Assembly: GCA_963730535.1 (NCBI GenBank)
Contig: CAVSRU010000007.1
Span: 310,001 to 374,000 of the forward strand
Length of the DNA: 64,000 bases
Source: DASSUW01 sp963730535
Lineage (GTDB): Bacteria; Actinomycetota; Thermoleophilia; Solirubrobacterales; Solirubrobacteraceae
Reading direction: 5' to 3'
The notes under the pieces are model-generated. The model saw only the letters and a program-made list of their open reading frames with translations. It had not been told where the DNA came from and did not search any database. Each line of letters starts with the position of its first letter. The first letter of the stretch is position 1. Below, in pieces: positions 59,657 through 64,000 of this stretch. The position numbers were made by a program, and so were the translations under genes.

Positions 59657-60796
59657 CTACTCGGGGGCCGTGGGCGTGGGCACCTCGCCCTGGACGCTCG
59701 GCGTCGGAGTCTCCTTCGGCGCGTTCTTGCAGTCCTGCATCACGTACTCCTCGCGGCAGTCCGTGCGCTCCTTCCACTTCTTGCGGAAGTCGTTGACGAA
59801 GCTGTCGAGCGCTTTCTGCTGGTTCTGCGACTGCAGCGTCTGGCGGATCGTCTCCTTCGCCTGCTCGAGCGTCTGCTGCGAGGCCTTCGTGATCTTGTCG
59901 ACCTCGAAGACGTAGTAGCCGAACTGGGTCTTGACCGGGCCGTTGAGCTGCCCCTTCTTGGCGTTGAAGGCGGCCTTGTCGAGCGCCTTCTCGAGCGTGC
60001 CCTTGGCCTGCGCGTCGAGCTTGCCGCCCTGCGACTTCGAGGCGTCGTCGGTCGAGTACTGCTTGGCGACGGCCTTCCACGAGCCGCCGCTCTCGAGCGC
60101 GGCGCGGGCCTGCTGGGCCTTGGCCTCGGTCTTGGTCAGGACGATCCGGAGGTCGCGCCGCTCGGGCTGCGCGAAGCGCTCCTTGTTCTTGTCGTAGAAG
60201 TCCTGGATCTGGGCGTCGCTGACCTTGTCCTTGCCCTTGATGACCGCGTCGCGGATCTTGGTCGACAGGAGGTCGAGCTTGACCCGCCGGAGGATGTCCT
60301 CCTCGGTCTGGCCGGAGTCCTTGAGGAACTTCTCGAAGTCGGCTTCCTTCGGGAAGCTCTGCTTCTTCTGCTGGTCGAACGACTTCTTGATCTCGGCCTC
60401 GGAGACCTTGATGCCGCGCTCCTCCGCCTCACCCTCGACCCACTGGAAGGACACGAGCACCTGCAGCGCCTGGTCGCGGACCGCCTCGTACTCCTGCTTG
60501 CACTGGTCCTTGAGCTGCTGGTCGGTCGTCTTCGGCTGGCCCTTGGCGGGAGCCGGCGTGGTCTTGCGCTTCAGCGCGACGCACTTCACGAAGTCCGGCG
60601 CGTCCGGCACGCTCGCGTTGGGCTGACCGCTGGACTTGGCGATGACCTGCGTCCAGTGGTCGAACTCCTCCTTCTCGACGGCGGTCCCGTCGACCTCGGC
60701 GACGGCGTTGCCTGGGACGCCGCCGCACCCGATGGCGACGGCGGAGGTCGCCACGAGGGCGCACAGCATCGTGAGAAGACGAGCAGGATTCGGCAT
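59657..60796 (-). CDS. SurA/PrsA-like peptidyl-prolyl isomerase foldase lipoprotein
   Basis: 379 residues from the ATG at 60796. The signal MPNPARLLTMLCALVATSAV is followed by the lipobox AIGC, so the mature protein is a surface lipoprotein. A SurA N-terminal-like helical domain with VAEVDGTAVEKEEFDHW is followed by a parvulin-type domain (about 220-330; RIVLTKTEAKAQQARAALES, GPVKTQFGYYVFEVDKI). The parvulin core is recognisable but short and may be weakly active. It helps folding of exported proteins. It lies between mfd and mazG; in mycobacteria a different lipoprotein (LpqU) sits between mazG and eno. Confidence 0.82.
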   Translation of the reverse strand: MPNPARLLTMLCALVATSAVAIGCGGVPGNAVAEVDGTAVEKEEFDHWTQVIAKSSGQPNASVPDAPDFVKCVALKRKTTPAPAKGQPKTTDQQLKDQCKQEYEAVRDQALQVLVSFQWVEGEAEERGIKVSEAEIKKSFDQQKKQSFPKEADFEKFLKDSGQTEEDILRRVKLDLLSTKIRDAVIKGKDKVSDAQIQDFYDKNKERFAQPERRDLRIVLTKTEAKAQQARAALESGGSWKAVAKQYSTDDASKSQGGKLDAQAKGTLEKALDKAAFNAKKGQLNGPVKTQFGYYVFEVDKITKASQQTLEQAKETIRQTLQSQNQQKALDSFVNDFRKKWKERTDCREEYVMQDCKNAPKETPTPSVQGEVPTPTAPE

Positions 60797-60852
60797 GCGG
60801 CGGTCGATGGTAGCGGCCCTGCTTTGGGTCCCCTCCATGCTTGACGAGGTTT

Positions 60853-64000
<3,148 letters not shown>

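Overview
This window is very G+C-rich actinobacterial chromosome, most likely from the class Thermoleophilia (Solirubrobacter/Conexibacter-like). The evidence is the codon use, a six-gene Mce operon, a csrA gene (unusual in Streptomyces- or Mycobacterium-type actinobacteria), and an mfd - foldase - mazG - eno - divIC/ftsB block like the one known in mycobacteria. Taxonomy is inferred; there is no rRNA gene here. No insertion sequence, phage or CRISPR array was seen.

Region 1 (1-20,684) is the highlight: a nearly complete choline/glycine betaine catabolic locus built around corrinoid-dependent demethylation. A glycine betaine/choline-type ABC importer (14,886-18,995), a choline dehydrogenase-like GMC enzyme (18,996-20,684) and a betaine-aldehyde-type dehydrogenase (13,263-14,720) would supply glycine betaine. 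An MttB/MtgB-superfamily methyltransferase without an amber codon (7,965-9,407), a corrinoid protein, a methyl-corrinoid:tetrahydrofolate methyltransferase, a RamA-like corrinoid reactivase and a DUF1638 protein (3,254-7,204) would move one methyl group to tetrahydrofolate. A dimethylglycine dehydrogenase-like flavoprotein plus an ETF beta subunit (1-3,240) would handle the remaining N-methyls. MetF-, PurU- and serine/threonine dehydratase-like enzymes would dispose of C1 units and serine. An IclR and a GntR regulator lie inside. A palindrome, TGATATATCA and close variants, precedes four of the transcription units; a separate perfect inverted repeat of IclR type sits at the iclR start.

Region 2 (20,685-38,780) is ordinary chromosome: a penicillin-binding protein, an epimerase, small lipo- and membrane proteins, an iron alcohol dehydrogenase, a rhomboid protease with intact motifs, an RTX-like secreted protein, an alditol-oxidase-like enzyme, initiator tRNA-Met with a strong terminator, an acyl-CoA ligase, a CoA-binding fusion protein, a 2-hydroxyacid dehydrogenase with Ppx/GppA, a probable unassigned small RNA (35,161-35,345), a ThDP enzyme and an HxlR regulator.

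Region 3 (38,776-47,783) is a minus-strand operon of six MCE/MlaD proteins without adjacent YrbE permeases. It is preceded by a consensus CRP-type site and a tRNA-Leu(UAA) gene.

Region 4 (47,810-64,000) holds an ECF sigma factor fused to a zinc-finger/membrane/proline-rich tail, CsaA, an Lrp-type domain protein, a UPF0173 hydrolase, SelD, a rhomboid homologue lacking its catalytic residues, a GCS2-type ligase, CsrA, DivIC/FtsB, enolase, MazG, a SurA/PrsA-like foldase lipoprotein and Mfd (cut by the right edge).

A family of intergenic elements with shared terminal inverted repeats and variable, strongly palindromic interiors recurs at 10,063, 29,727, 47,810 and 52,601. I cannot match it to a named family.
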